Positions 33,388 to 42,389 of a stretch of DNA of 64,000 nt are shown here, piece by piece. Source of the stretch: CAYFZR01 sp046760505 [NCBI: Candidatus Hydrothermarchaeota archaeon] (lineage in GTDB: Archaea > CAYFZR01); contig JBHIEG010000002.1 in NCBI GenBank assembly GCA_046760505.1, positions 1-64,000 of the forward strand, given 5' to 3'. The position numbers were made by a program, and so were the translations under genes. The notes under the pieces are model-generated. The model was not told where the DNA came from, did no database searches, and saw nothing but the letters and a program-made list of their open reading frames with translations. Numbering within the stretch: the stretch's first letter is position 1; each line of letters opens with the position of its first letter.

Positions 33388-33626
33388 GCTTAAGGTCAAA
33401 GAAAGAGATTTTCAGGTTCTTAATGTTTCTATTTTTCTTTTCCTTGATCCTTATTAGCTTGCTGCTCATGTTATTTTTGGGAAAATTTTTACTTGCAGGC
33501 AGGCTAAAGGTTACATTTGTCCAGCCATGGATTTTGAAGAGATTGATTGCGAGTATTGTACTAATATTATGGGCTTCTTTCTGGATTTTTTTGTTTAGAA
33601 CACTGGTATATCTAGATATTCTTTAA
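33372..33626 (+). CDS. Small two-TM membrane protein
   Basis: An 84-residue protein with two strong membrane helices (about 14-41 and 57-80) joined by a short basic loop. It overlaps the 3' end of wecB by 16 bases and starts with GTG at 33372, or TTG at 33381 behind GGTGG. It ends exactly one base before the stop codon of the convergent mutase gene. No homologue is recognised; co-expression with wecB is likely. Confidence 0.55.
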   Translation: MENLLGLRSKKEIFRFLMFLFFFSLILISLLLMLFLGKFLLAGRLKVTFVQPWILKRLIASIVLILWASFWIFLFRTLVYLDIL

Positions 33627-35015
33627 CTATGTTTTCTCAACAAGATTTTTGCCATATTTTAGAAGTGCTTTCAGTTCATCTCTGTCATTAGATTCAGCAT
33701 ATATCCTGAACAATGGCTCTGTTCCTGATGGTCTAAGCAAAAGCCAAGCATCATCTAGTATAATCTTCAATCCGTCGATCGTATTTATTTCCCTTACATT
33801 TTTCCCAAGGATTTTATCGGGTTTTTCGGCCAGGATTTTACTTATTAAATCAATTTTTTCTTTTTCTTCACAGTAAACACCTATTCTTTCACTGTAGATT
33901 TCACCGTAGATTTCGGTTAGGGAAGCGTAAATTTCAGAGAGAAAACCCTTTTCAGCGACCATGTTTGCCACGAGGAGAGATGCAAGGATTCCATCCTTTT
34001 CTGGAATATGTCCTCCGATGCTGAATCCTCCACTTTCCTCACAGCCAATCAAAACGTCTTTTTCCCTAAATAATTCTCCGACGTACTTAAATCCAACAGG
34101 CGTTTCGTAAACCTTTAAATTAAAGTTTTGCGCTATCCTATCAAGCATGTGCGTGGTAGCAATCGTTCTTACCACCGCGCCTTTTTTTCCTTTTTCTGCT
34201 AGATATTCCAAGAGCATGGAGAAGATTTGATTGGGGTTGTAAAACCTTCCGTTCTCGTCTACCACTCCCAATCTATCTGCGTCTCCATCTGTTGCCACTC
34301 CTATGATTGCACCAGTTTTTTTAACACACTCTACCAGATCTTTTAGATTTTCCGGGTCCGGGTCTGGTGTTAAACCACCAAAGTTTGGATCCACTTCATC
34401 GTGAATTGTATAGACCTCGCAATTCAGATCACTCAATATTGTGTTTATGTATCCATTTCCAGTTCCGTAGAGAGGATCGTAACAGACCTTGATGTTTAAG
34501 TTTTGATCCAAAAATTTTTTAACGTGCTTTATATATTCAATACTCGGGTCAACAAACTCTAAAAGATCTTCTTTCTCTAAATTTTCGAAATTTAATGATT
34601 TTATACTTTTTAAATTAAATATCTCATCTTCTATCTTATCTGTTATGTCTTTTGTAGCTGGTCCCGCATACTCAGGGATGAACTTTATTCCATTATATTC
34701 AGGAGGATTATGAGAGGCAGTGATCATAATCGCCCCGCATGCCCTTCTTACCCTTATGTAGAAAGCGGTTACAGGAGTGGGACAATTTCTCTGTGGAAAA
34801 AAAGATTTTATTCCATTCCCTCCAAATATTTCAGCACATCTCTTAGCAAAAGAATCAGAATTTTTCCTTGTATCATATCCTATGAATATTCCTCTATCTT
34901 CAATTCCTCTGTCTATTATATAGTTTGAGATTGCCTGACAAACTATCGATACATTTTCCAACGTAAAGGACTCATCCATTCTGGCTCTCCATCCATCCGT
35001 ACCAAAGGATATCAT
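33627..35015 (-). CDS. Phosphoglucomutase/phosphomannomutase-family enzyme
   Basis: A second phosphohexomutase, 462 residues, distinct from the one at 29699. It begins ISFGTDGWRARMDESFT, the form typical of archaeal PGM/PMM, and has TASHNPPEYNG with the phosphoserine, DGDADR, CEESGGFSIGGH and RPSGTEPLFRI. It probably interconverts hexose 1- and 6-phosphates for nucleotide-sugar synthesis. It is transcribed alone; a 119-bp spacer with a perfect 8-bp inverted repeat separates it from the P-loop gene upstream. Confidence 0.88.
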   Translation of the reverse strand: MISFGTDGWRARMDESFTLENVSIVCQAISNYIIDRGIEDRGIFIGYDTRKNSDSFAKRCAEIFGGNGIKSFFPQRNCPTPVTAFYIRVRRACGAIMITASHNPPEYNGIKFIPEYAGPATKDITDKIEDEIFNLKSIKSLNFENLEKEDLLEFVDPSIEYIKHVKKFLDQNLNIKVCYDPLYGTGNGYINTILSDLNCEVYTIHDEVDPNFGGLTPDPDPENLKDLVECVKKTGAIIGVATDGDADRLGVVDENGRFYNPNQIFSMLLEYLAEKGKKGAVVRTIATTHMLDRIAQNFNLKVYETPVGFKYVGELFREKDVLIGCEESGGFSIGGHIPEKDGILASLLVANMVAEKGFLSEIYASLTEIYGEIYSERIGVYCEEKEKIDLISKILAEKPDKILGKNVREINTIDGLKIILDDAWLLLRPSGTEPLFRIYAESNDRDELKALLKYGKNLVEKT

Positions 35016-35075
35016 GAGATCAACTCCGAACTAAAATCATACATCTGAAGGTATCCACAAAGAGCATACTACTAA

Positions 35076-35108
35076 TCGCATAATTTTTTTGATATAATTT
35101 TTATGCGA
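35076..35108. repeat. Spaced perfect inverted repeat TCGCATAA / TTATGCGA
   Basis: Eight-base arms at 35076-35083 and 35101-35108 flank 17 bases of T-rich DNA containing a TATA-like GATATAATTT. It lies between two minus-strand genes, downstream of the P-loop gene and about 60-90 bases upstream of the mutase start. It could be an operator around the mutase promoter or a weak terminator. Confidence 0.45.
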
Positions 35109-35134
35109 AATCTGTTAGCGTGAAATCAAATAAA

Positions 35135-35968
35135 TTAAACCAGCCCTAATTCTTGAGATATCCTTGATGTGGGTTTCTCAAGGATTTCCATGATTCTTTC
35201 AGAATTTTTTATTTCTGCAGAGTCGGCTGGTGGGATGATAAAAGTATCCTGAGGTTTCAATATGTTTATTAGGTCAGATACTCTTGCAATTTTTATCTGA
35301 GAAATTAACTCGATTGCATCCATGAAATCATCTGGATCATAGAGGAGAAGTCTGTTTGGTGCAGCTATTATAACAATACCCGGCTCGATAACTGGGGAAG
35401 TGTAAACAAAATTCTGTAAACCCTCTATCATGATTATATCGTATTTCTTCCTTAGAGCCTCGTGAGAGCTTTTAATTGCTTTTGTATACATACCTATATG
35501 TTCCTCTAACCCGAACTGGTCTCTCACCTCAACTTTCTCGTCCATTGGAGAAAAGAATTTTTCCACCAAATTTTCTGGAATGATTGAGAGATGTCTCTCC
35601 TGATTGAGAAATATGGTTGTCTTTTTGGAGATTGTAACCCTATCTATTACGAAGATATCCTCTGAATTTTTCATGGGAGCCTTAAAGATATCCAGTGGAG
35701 ACCACAATCTATGTATCGGATTAATCAACTGGATTGACTCGTTGGCATTAATAGTATCAACAAGGGTTTCTGCATCTTTGCTGTACAGAAGCCTTTTTTT
35801 AAGGCATTTTTTTGTATGCTCATAGTGATACCAGTAATTGTGACCAGATCTCGGTTTGAAGACTATGAAGTTTACTCCTTTTTTCTTTAAATTTAATGCT
35901 ATTCCCCTTGCGATGGTAGTTTTTCCGGAATCTTTGGGTTCTGTTCCAAGGATGATTATGTCGGTCAT
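35135..35968 (-). CDS. P-loop ATPase/GTPase of the MinD/dethiobiotin-synthetase-like fold
   Basis: A 277-residue protein with an N-terminal deviant Walker A, LGTEPKDSGKTTIARGIA, of the SIMIBI class, followed by VFKPRSG, an IMIEGLQNF strand (Walker B position, about 185) and AAPNRLLLYDP, which occupies the base-recognition position. It resembles archaeal predicted P-loop ATPases related to dethiobiotin synthetase and cobyric acid synthase, with no assigned reaction. The ATG at 35968 is five bases after GGTGA; the GTG at 35977 is less likely. It is divergent from tRNA-Gly. Confidence 0.72.
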   Translation of the reverse strand: MTDIIILGTEPKDSGKTTIARGIALNLKKKGVNFIVFKPRSGHNYWYHYEHTKKCLKKRLLYSKDAETLVDTINANESIQLINPIHRLWSPLDIFKAPMKNSEDIFVIDRVTISKKTTIFLNQERHLSIIPENLVEKFFSPMDEKVEVRDQFGLEEHIGMYTKAIKSSHEALRKKYDIIMIEGLQNFVYTSPVIEPGIVIIAAPNRLLLYDPDDFMDAIELISQIKIARVSDLINILKPQDTFIIPPADSAEIKNSERIMEILEKPTSRISQELGLV

Positions 35969-36084
35969 TTCGATCACCTTACTGGGGGTACTTTTAAGAT
36001 CGGTAAAAGATAAGAATAAATATCTGCTTTACTTTATTACCCTATGGTATACTTCATGGGAAATGGTCTACCAGAACCATGAGG

Positions 36085-36156
36085 GCGGTCGTAGTCTAGT
36101 GGTCAGGACATAGGCCTCCCAAGCCTAAAGCCCGGGTTCGAATCCCGGCGGCCGCG
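36085..36156 (+). tRNA. tRNA-Gly (anticodon CCC)
   Basis: A 72-nt cloverleaf: acceptor GCGGTCG/CGGCCGC with one T-G pair, anticodon stem TAGGC/GCCTA with loop CTCCCAA giving CCC, and T loop TTCGAAT. CCA is encoded at 36157-36159. Confidence 0.95.
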
Positions 36157-36227
36157 CCATGCTCTGAACAATAATTTTTTCGATAATGATATATTGAAGC
36201 TCCTACTTAATCTCTCTGGGAAAAATC

Positions 36228-36596
36228 ATGAAAGGAAAAAAGATCCTATTCTGCCTGATGGTATTTTTGCTCCTCCTTTCTATGGCTTCGGGTACTGTAT
36301 ATCAGAGAGTAGGGGTAAAAAAACCAATCGTTAAGTTAGACACCGAAGTCACTTCGGAAAACAAGGCGAACTATAACTTGATTTTAGTTGGAGGTCCAAA
36401 TGTAAATTCGCTCGTAAGAGAATTGGATGAGGCAGGCAAAATACCAGTAGATATTGCAGCAGCTCCATCAGGCGAAGGATTTCTCATACTTCTAGAGGAT
36501 CCATGGGGAACAGGCATGAACGTCTTGATAGTCGCGGGACCTGATAGGGAAGGAACAAGAAAGGCGATGCTTGAATTATTCGACCTGTTGCGATAA
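36228..36596 (+). CDS. Small secreted protein made of one S-layer C-terminal-type domain
   Basis: A 122-residue protein with a signal peptide (about 1-23, LLLLSMASG) and a single domain: NLILVGGPNVNSLVRELDEAGKIPVD, GEGFLILLEDPWGTGMNVLIVAGPDREGTR. The full-length S-layer protein at 56480 has the same arrangement near its C-terminus ([37 protein letters not shown]). The N-terminal S-layer domain and the beta-rich middle are absent. It may be an envelope accessory subunit or a remnant of duplication; the clean signal peptide and normal codon use argue for a working gene. Confidence 0.8.
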   Translation: MKGKKILFCLMVFLLLLSMASGTVYQRVGVKKPIVKLDTEVTSENKANYNLILVGGPNVNSLVRELDEAGKIPVDIAAAPSGEGFLILLEDPWGTGMNVLIVAGPDREGTRKAMLELFDLLR

Positions 36597-36692
36597 TCAA
36601 ACCATACTGACATTCACTCTTAAATCTTGCCAATATGGCCTAGGTTTTTTCCGACGGTAAAATTATCATTCAAAAAATAAACTGTTTTTATC

Positions 36693-37352
36693 ATGAAGAA
36701 GAAAATCTTCATAACTATTAGTGTAGGATTTTTACTTGGACTACTCCTTGCATTAACAGGAAAAGATCTTTCTCGCATACTTGCATACAAGATTTACTTC
36801 TTAGAAAGACTCTTCTCATTTGTAGATTCAGAAAAAAAACGTGATCTTATTATAATAGAAACATCCAATATTCTATCCTGTTTTATCATCGTTTGGGGCG
36901 GGATTGTCTTATCCAAACTCGAATTCTCTGTGTATACGGGATTAGGAAGCGAGAAATATCAAAAATTGGATAAACCGTGGGATATATTTTACAGAGCCCT
37001 TTCCAAGATGGACGAAAAATTCAAGACTCCTTCTCCTGTGCGATCCTGCAATCTTTATATCAGCATAATTCCGTTGTTGGGTTTATTCTACAATGCTCTT
37101 ATCTTCTTTTACTTTGAGACAAATTATTATATGACTCATGAAGATCTCCTGATAAGTCTTGCAATGCCCTTTGAGTTTTTGTTTTTAATTTTTTCATGTT
37201 TCCTTGGTTTAAGTTTAGAAAAACATGTTGAAATTAAAGAAAGGTCCATTTCGACTAGAATTCCCTGGAAGTTCTATATTTTATTCCTTTTCGTCATTTT
37301 AAATTTTTTACTTATTGGTTATATTGAGTTGTATTATATTTACGGTCGATAG
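36693..37352 (+). CDS. Multi-TM membrane protein, unknown
   Basis: A 219-residue protein with five likely membrane helices (about 6-23, 58-78, 123-143, 153-175, 190-212). A polar stretch between helices 2 and 3 contains EKYQKLDKPWDIFYRALSKM. No family was recognised; the layout is loosely like SpoIIM-type membrane proteins but I do not claim it. The ATG follows an AT-rich spacer and GAAG. It is followed by the ferredoxin-asd pair, whose TATA-like promoter is separate. Confidence 0.6.
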   Translation: MKKKIFITISVGFLLGLLLALTGKDLSRILAYKIYFLERLFSFVDSEKKRDLIIIETSNILSCFIIVWGGIVLSKLEFSVYTGLGSEKYQKLDKPWDIFYRALSKMDEKFKTPSPVRSCNLYISIIPLLGLFYNALIFFYFETNYYMTHEDLLISLAMPFEFLFLIFSCFLGLSLEKHVEIKERSISTRIPWKFYILFLFVILNFLLIGYIELYYIYGR

Positions 37353-37407
37353 AGCAAAAAAAATTTAAATAAATAAAAATAGGAGGCTCTACATGGAGGG
37401 GTAGTAC

Positions 37408-37587
37408 ATGCCGGTGAGGATTATTGTTGAAGAGTGTATAGGTTGCGGCGCATGCGTGGATGTATGCGAACAATATGTTCTAGAAATGGAAGACGATGTA
37501 GCTGTTGTAGCAAATCCAGAAGACTGCATAGACTGCTACATGTGTGTTGACGAATGTCCAAATGAATGTATTGAAATAGAAGAGTGA
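37408..37587 (+). CDS. 2[4Fe-4S] ferredoxin
   Basis: A 59-residue ferredoxin with two cysteine motifs, EECIGCGACVDVC and DCIDCYMCVDECPNEC, each able to supply ligands for [4Fe-4S] clusters. It is acidic and has no extra domains. The ATG has GGAGGGG eight to nine bases upstream, and a TATA-like AAATTTAAATAA lies near 37360. It ends six bases before asd, so the two are co-transcribed. A general electron carrier is likely; a specific link to lysine/threonine synthesis is not evident. Confidence 0.92.
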   Translation: MPVRIIVEECIGCGACVDVCEQYVLEMEDDVAVVANPEDCIDCYMCVDECPNECIEIEE

Positions 37588-37593
37588 TCTACA

Positions 37594-38655
37594 TTGAAGT
37601 TTAGCGTTGGTATCCTTGGTGCTACCGGAACGGTAGGTCAGAGATTTATTCAGATGCTGAGCAGGCACCCTTGGTTCGACTTAAGGGTACTGGCAGCATC
37701 CAAAAGATCAGCGGGAAAAAAATACGCTGAAGCGGCAAACTGGCTTCTCGATACAGAAATACCTGATGAGATTGCAAATGAAGAAGTAGTGCTTACCGAT
37801 GTAAAAGAAGTAAGAAAAGTGGACGATGTAGATATCGTATTCTCGGCTTTACCTTCTGATGTTGCAAGAGGAATAGAGATGGATTTCGCTAGTGAAGGAG
37901 TAATTGTTTCCAGCAATTCAAGTGCACTAAGGATGGAAGAGGATGTTCCATTGGTTATTCCCGAAGTGAACCCTGATCATTTAAAAATAATTGATTATCA
38001 AAAAGAGAAAAGAAATTGGGAGGGCTTTGTAGTAACAAATCCAAATTGTAGCGCTATACCTCTTACATTGGTCCTGAAGCCGATATACGAGAAATTTGGT
38101 ATTGAGAAAGTATGGGTAACCACGATGCAGGCTATATCAGGAGCAGGATATCCCGGTGTTGCCTCGATGGAAATACTCGATAACGTAATACCTTACATAT
38201 CAGGGGAAGAAGACAAAGTAGAGAAAGAACCTCTAAAAATACTCGGAAAACTAGAAAACAACAAATTTGAATTTGCAGAGTTCACAATTAGCGCCAGTTG
38301 TAATAGAGTCCCCGTTATGGATGGACATTTGGAATCTGTCTTTTTAATAACCAGAGAAAAGGCAGATTTAAATGAGATTATAAATATTCTGAAAAACTTC
38401 AGATCATTGCCCCAAGATTTAGGCCTGCCCACGGCTCCAAAGAACCCCATATACTTGTTTGAAGAAAAAAATAGACCTCAACCCAGACTTGATAGGAACT
38501 TGGAAGGAGGCATGTCCGTCTCAGTGGGAAGGATAAGGAGAGATATATCCTCAGAAAAAGGAATAAAGTTTACTGTATTAGGTCACAACTCCATAAGGGG
38601 CGCGGCTGGTGCCTCGATTTTGAATGCTGAACTCATCATCGAAAAGTATTTGTAG
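37594..38655 (+). CDS. asd: Aspartate-semialdehyde dehydrogenase
   Basis: A 353-residue NADP-dependent enzyme that reduces aspartyl phosphate to the semialdehyde in the Thr/Met/Lys pathway. GILGATGTVGQRFIQML is the dinucleotide-binding loop, VVTNPNCSAIPLTL holds the catalytic cysteine (about 152), AISGAGYPGV and SCNRVPVMDGHLESV are substrate-site motifs, with the active-site His in the latter. It is of the archaeal/fungal type by the last motif. The start is a TTG seven codons before any alternative, with GAGTGAT upstream. It shares an operon with the ferredoxin. Confidence 0.93.
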   Translation: MKFSVGILGATGTVGQRFIQMLSRHPWFDLRVLAASKRSAGKKYAEAANWLLDTEIPDEIANEEVVLTDVKEVRKVDDVDIVFSALPSDVARGIEMDFASEGVIVSSNSSALRMEEDVPLVIPEVNPDHLKIIDYQKEKRNWEGFVVTNPNCSAIPLTLVLKPIYEKFGIEKVWVTTMQAISGAGYPGVASMEILDNVIPYISGEEDKVEKEPLKILGKLENNKFEFAEFTISASCNRVPVMDGHLESVFLITREKADLNEIINILKNFRSLPQDLGLPTAPKNPIYLFEEKNRPQPRLDRNLEGGMSVSVGRIRRDISSEKGIKFTVLGHNSIRGAAGASILNAELIIEKYL

Positions 38656-38701
38656 ATGAACCTTGGCTTTATCATCTGAAATCTAGCGATGGAGGTGTTC
38701 A

Positions 38702-38977
38702 ATGTTGGCAGAAGAAAACATTGTGTACATCGGCGGAAAACCCGTAATGAACTATGTTTTGGCTGTCGTAACCCAGTTTAACAACAATGCGAACGAAGTT
38801 GTAATAAAGGCAAGAGGAAGAGCCATTAGTAGAGCCGTGGATGTTGCGGAAATAGTAAGAAACAGATTCTTGACAGATGTGTCTGTTAAAACAATCGAAA
38901 TAGGAACTGAAGAACTACCAACGGAAGGAGGAAGCGTAGCAAACGTATCTGCGATAGAAATTACCCTTGCTAGGTAG
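38702..38977 (+). CDS. albA: Alba chromatin protein
   Basis: A 91-residue DNA/RNA-binding protein of the Sac10b family. [43 protein letters not shown] and [13 protein letters not shown] match the alpha/beta fold. The lysine usually found in the GKKPxxNY loop is here in IGGKPVMNY. It coats DNA and may act with the histone encoded at 5100. GGAGGTGTTC precedes the ATG. A terminator-like hairpin follows. Confidence 0.94.
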   Translation: MLAEENIVYIGGKPVMNYVLAVVTQFNNNANEVVIKARGRAISRAVDVAEIVRNRFLTDVSVKTIEIGTEELPTEGGSVANVSAIEITLAR

Positions 38978-38988
38978 AGTTCCAAATA

Positions 38989-39023
38989 GCGGGAATAGAA
39001 AAACCCTCCCCGCGTCTTTTTTT
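38989..39023 (+). terminator. Hairpin plus T-run after albA
   Basis: GCGGG (38989-38993) can pair with CCCGC (39009-39013), followed three bases later by seven T residues (39017-39023). It is 12 bases past the alba stop and would end that transcript before the por operon. Confidence 0.55.
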
Positions 39024-39134
39024 AATTTCCAACCAAAAAAATCACCCTCATACTTATTCTAGAGTAGATGACAAGAAATTTATAATAGCGGTACTGAAAC
39101 TAAAAACATCAAAATTTTTGGGGCAAAAGATAAG

Positions 39135-39710
39135 ATGATAGAAATCAGATTCCATGGAAGAGGCGGTCAGGGAGCGGTTACAGCTGCTCAATTGCTTGCT
39201 GAGGCTGCTTTTAATGAGGAAAAATTTACTCAAGCATTCCCCTTATTCGGAGTAGAGAGAAGGGGTGCACCAGTAATGGCATTTACAAGAATAGATGACA
39301 AGCCCATCCGAATAAGAGCACAAATTTACAATCCCGATCACGTAATCGTGTTGGATGAAACCTTGCTGGAAGCCTGTTCGGATTTAACGGACCCCTTGTG
39401 TCCGGCTCATGGAATTAAAGATAACGGGACCATACTCATAAACTCTCAAAAAGAGGCAGAGGATATAACCCGCGACTTACGCCTAAACGTTAAAAACCTA
39501 AATACAGTGAACGCTACAAGGATTGCTCTAGAAACACTCGGAGTACCAATTGTAAACACCGTCATACTAGGTGCATTTATTGCTTTTACTGATCTAATTG
39601 GTTTAAATTCCCTTAAAAAGGTTATAAAGGATAAATTCCCCGGAAAACTTGCTGAAAGAAATGTAGATGCAATTGAGATCGCCTTCGAAGAGATGAGGTT
39701 CAGGATATGA
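39135..39710 (+). CDS. porC: Pyruvate:ferredoxin oxidoreductase, gamma subunit
   Basis: A 191-residue gamma subunit. [22 protein letters not shown] and [14 protein letters not shown] are family hallmarks, followed by [14 protein letters not shown]. With PorD, PorA and PorB it forms the complex that converts pyruvate and CoA to acetyl-CoA, CO2 and reduced ferredoxin. The gene order gamma-delta-alpha-beta is the one usual for pyruvate-specific enzymes in euryarchaea. TATA-like AAATTTATAAT lies about 45 nt upstream. The stop overlaps the porD start (ATGA). Confidence 0.93.
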
Positions 39711-39967
39711 GGGTAACTGTGGCGGGTATAATAAAAGACCCTGGAAGCAGTATTAAAAATAGGACAGGTGACTGGCGTACATTTAGACCAGTATTAAATC
39801 ATCATCTTTGTATAGCATGCGGTAACTGTCATAACTTCTGCCCAGATGGGTCGGTCAATCAAAAAGGCGATAAATATGAAATAAATTATGATTACTGTAA
39901 AGGTTGCGGAATATGTGCTAACGAATGTCCGGTCGATGCTATAGAAATGATAAGAGAGGAAAAATAA
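39707..39967 (+). CDS. porD: Pyruvate:ferredoxin oxidoreductase, delta subunit (ferredoxin)
   Basis: An 86-residue subunit with two [4Fe-4S] motifs, [14 protein letters not shown] and [12 protein letters not shown], preceded by the [13 protein letters not shown] segment typical of PorD. It passes electrons from the TPP site to soluble ferredoxin. Coupled to porC by a four-base overlap, and porA starts at the next base after its stop. Confidence 0.94.
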   Translation: MRVTVAGIIKDPGSSIKNRTGDWRTFRPVLNHHLCIACGNCHNFCPDGSVNQKGDKYEINYDYCKGCGICANECPVDAIEMIREEK

Positions 39968-41155
39968 ATGGCCAGTAAGAAAATTTTATCCGCGAACATT
40001 GCCGCTGCGGAAACAGTGAGGTTAATTAAGCCTGACGTGATAGCAGCCTATCCTATAACACCTGCTACGAGTATTGTAGAGGCCCTTGCAAGTTTTTGCG
40101 AGCAGGGTTTATTAAAAGCGGAGTTCATTCCCACGGAATCAGAGCACAGTGCAATGAGCGCACTGGTAGGGGCATCCGCAACTGGAGCAAGAACATTTAC
40201 TGCCTCATCTTCTCAAGGAATCCTTCTAATGCACGAAATATTGTTTGCTGCGGCCGGAATGAGATTACCAATAGTTATGGCTGTAGGAAACAGAGCAGTG
40301 AATTCTCCTCTGAATATATGGTGCGAGCATACAGACTCTTTGGCGCAAAGAGATACCGGCTGGATACAAATATACGCCGAAAATAATCAGGAAGTAGTCG
40401 ATTCCCTGATCATGGCCTATAGAGTAGCTGAAGATAAGGAGGTATTGACACCAGCAATGGTATGTTTGGACGGATTCTTTTTGACTCATACCTATGAGCC
40501 GGTTGAAATACCTGAAGAGGGGGAAATAGACGATTTTTTGCCTCCCTACGAACCTTCGCATGCATATCTAGACGTAGAAAATCCAATTACACAGGGACCT
40601 GTGGTTGGACCGGATTTCTATACTGAAGTCAAGTATATCCAAGAGTTGGGGATGAAAAATTCCAAAAAAGTAATGGAAAAAGTACATGAAGAGTTTTTAA
40701 ACTGCTTTGGTCGAAAATATGGATTCATAGAAGAATACAAAATGGAAGATGCTGATATAGCCTTCTTTACTATAGGCTCCATGTCAAGTACAGGAAAAGA
40801 GGCAGTAGATCTTTTAAGAGACAGGGGTGAAAAGGTAGGATTGATAAAATTAAGGGTGTTCAGACCCATACCTGATAAGGAAATAATAGAAGTCTGCAAA
40901 GATTTAGCTGGAATAGCAGTATTTGATAGGAATTTTGGCTTTGGAAGTGGAGGGATAATATTTTCAGAGATAAAATCTTGGTTATATAAAAAAAAGATGC
41001 ATCCGGCAATTCAAGACTTCATCATTGGTCTGGGGGGGAGAGACATTAGATTAGAGGATTTCTTAAATGCATACGAAATCCAAAAAGAAGCTACAAAAAA
41101 AGGTGAATATCAAGAAATAATTTGGCTACAACTCAAAAAAGAAATGGTAGATTAA
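39968..41155 (+). CDS. porA: Pyruvate:ferredoxin oxidoreductase, alpha subunit
   Basis: A 395-residue alpha subunit. [48 protein letters not shown] and [14 protein letters not shown] are conserved; the last matches the pyruvate-type NRA..PxNIW motif rather than the 2-oxoglutarate form. The C-terminal half carries the [30 protein letters not shown] segment. It binds pyruvate and packs against PorB. Confidence 0.93.
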   Translation: MASKKILSANIAAAETVRLIKPDVIAAYPITPATSIVEALASFCEQGLLKAEFIPTESEHSAMSALVGASATGARTFTASSSQGILLMHEILFAAAGMRLPIVMAVGNRAVNSPLNIWCEHTDSLAQRDTGWIQIYAENNQEVVDSLIMAYRVAEDKEVLTPAMVCLDGFFLTHTYEPVEIPEEGEIDDFLPPYEPSHAYLDVENPITQGPVVGPDFYTEVKYIQELGMKNSKKVMEKVHEEFLNCFGRKYGFIEEYKMEDADIAFFTIGSMSSTGKEAVDLLRDRGEKVGLIKLRVFRPIPDKEIIEVCKDLAGIAVFDRNFGFGSGGIIFSEIKSWLYKKKMHPAIQDFIIGLGGRDIRLEDFLNAYEIQKEATKKGEYQEIIWLQLKKEMVD

Positions 41156-41156
41156 A

Positions 41157-41996
41157 ATGGAGCTGTTTGCGCCAGGCCATAGAGCGTGCGCAGGATGTGG
41201 AGGAACGATAGCTGCAAGGTTATTCCTAAAGGCTCTGGGAAAAAATACAATTGTGGTAAATGCCACAGGTTGTTTGGAAGTTGCCACAACCATGTACCCT
41301 GAGACTTCTTGGCGAGTGCCATGGATCCATGTGGCATTCGAAAATACCGCTGCGGTGGCCGCTGGTATAGATGCAGCACTTAGGACAATGGGGAAAAGAG
41401 ACAATATAAATATAGTCGCCTTTGCTGGAGACGGTGGAACCGCTGACATAGGGCTCCAAGCACTCTCAGGGGCAGCAGAAAGGGGACATGATATAATCTA
41501 CATCTGCTACGACAATGAAGCCTACATGAACACCGGAGTTCAAAGAAGTGGACTCACCCCCTATGGTGCCATAACCACAACTTCTCCCTCTGGTAAGGTT
41601 CAAAAGAAGAAAGATATTCCAATGATCATGTCATCCCACAACATATCATATGTTGCCACTGCTTCGATTTCTTATCCGAGGGATTACATGAAGAAGGTAA
41701 GGAAAGCATCTGAGAAGAAAGGTTTATCATACATTCATGTCCACGCTCCATGCCCAACGGGCTGGGGCTTTCCAAGTGAAAAGTCTATTGAAATAGGTAA
41801 ACTAGCGGTTAAGTCAGGAATGTGGATTCTTTATGAGATAGAAGGCGGTGTCTTCAAACTGACCCATAAACCAACCAAAAGGATCCCTGTTAGAGAGTAC
41901 CTCACCGCTCAATCGAGATTCAGACACCTAACAGAGAACGAAATAGAGGAATTACAAAAAGAAATTGAAGACAGATTTATAAGGTTGGAAAAGTAG
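41157..41996 (+). CDS. porB: Pyruvate:ferredoxin oxidoreductase, beta subunit
   Basis: A 279-residue TPP-binding subunit. [11 protein letters not shown] and [14 protein letters not shown] supply cluster ligands, [21 protein letters not shown] is the TPP pyrophosphate motif, and [14 protein letters not shown] completes it. [10 protein letters not shown] with a further Cys is typical of PorB. It begins one base after porA stops, and an HTH gene begins at the base after its own stop. Confidence 0.94.
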   Translation: MELFAPGHRACAGCGGTIAARLFLKALGKNTIVVNATGCLEVATTMYPETSWRVPWIHVAFENTAAVAAGIDAALRTMGKRDNINIVAFAGDGGTADIGLQALSGAAERGHDIIYICYDNEAYMNTGVQRSGLTPYGAITTTSPSGKVQKKKDIPMIMSSHNISYVATASISYPRDYMKKVRKASEKKGLSYIHVHAPCPTGWGFPSEKSIEIGKLAVKSGMWILYEIEGGVFKLTHKPTKRIPVREYLTAQSRFRHLTENEIEELQKEIEDRFIRLEK

Positions 41997-42320
41997 GTGG
42001 AAAGAAAGATACTCTCTAGGTTAGAGGCTGAAATAGACTTACTGAAAAGACATTTAGAAATACTCAAATTAGTAATAGAAAAACAACCAATTGGAATCAT
42101 AAAACTCTCTGAAATAACCGGTCTTCCACAGCATAAGGTGAGATATTCCCTCAGGATACTTGAACAGGGCAATTTAATCGCTCCCTCCACCCAAGGAGCC
42201 ATTTGTAAGAGTATTCCTAAAGAATTTTTTGTTAAACTTTCTAAGAGAATAGAAGAAATCAGTGAGGATATATCTAATTTGAATGAACTGATCAACAGAA
42301 TAGATACATCAAAACTGTAA
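41997..42320 (+). CDS. Small winged-helix regulator at the end of the por operon
   Basis: A 107-residue protein: an N-terminal coiled segment (ILSRLEAEIDLLKRHLEILKLVIEKQP), a winged helix (IGIIKLSEITGLPQHKVRYSLRILEQGNLIAPS) and a C-terminal coiled coil. Coiled coils on both sides suggest dimerisation. Its GTG is immediately adjacent to the porB stop, so it is made with the enzyme and may control por transcription in a feedback loop; this is inferred. It could also act on the aromatic operon that follows, whose leader carries a large palindrome. Confidence 0.75.
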   Translation: MERKILSRLEAEIDLLKRHLEILKLVIEKQPIGIIKLSEITGLPQHKVRYSLRILEQGNLIAPSTQGAICKSIPKEFFVKLSKRIEEISEDISNLNELINRIDTSKL

Positions 42321-42337
42321 CAAAAAATTTTTATGCT

Positions 42338-42366
42338 ACTTGTTTTCATGGTACATGCTAACAAGT
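42338..42366. promoter_or_regulatory. 29-bp interrupted palindrome upstream of the aromatic operon
   Basis: Outer arms ACTTGTT (42338-42344) and AACAAGT (42360-42366) enclose inner arms CATG (42347-42350) and CATG (42354-42357) around a three-base centre. A TATA-like ATTTTTATGC lies at about 42328-42336, so the palindrome would sit over the transcription start. It could be an operator or an RNA hairpin just before the ribosome site of the ADH synthase gene. Confidence 0.55.
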
Positions 42367-42389
42367 ATCAAGAAAAAAAAGTGATTGGT

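Noticed and set aside
42333-42389. N-terminal extension of the second DhnA-family enzyme
   Set aside because: It runs through a 29-bp palindrome and a likely transcription start. The ATG at 42390 has a ribosome site and matches family starts.
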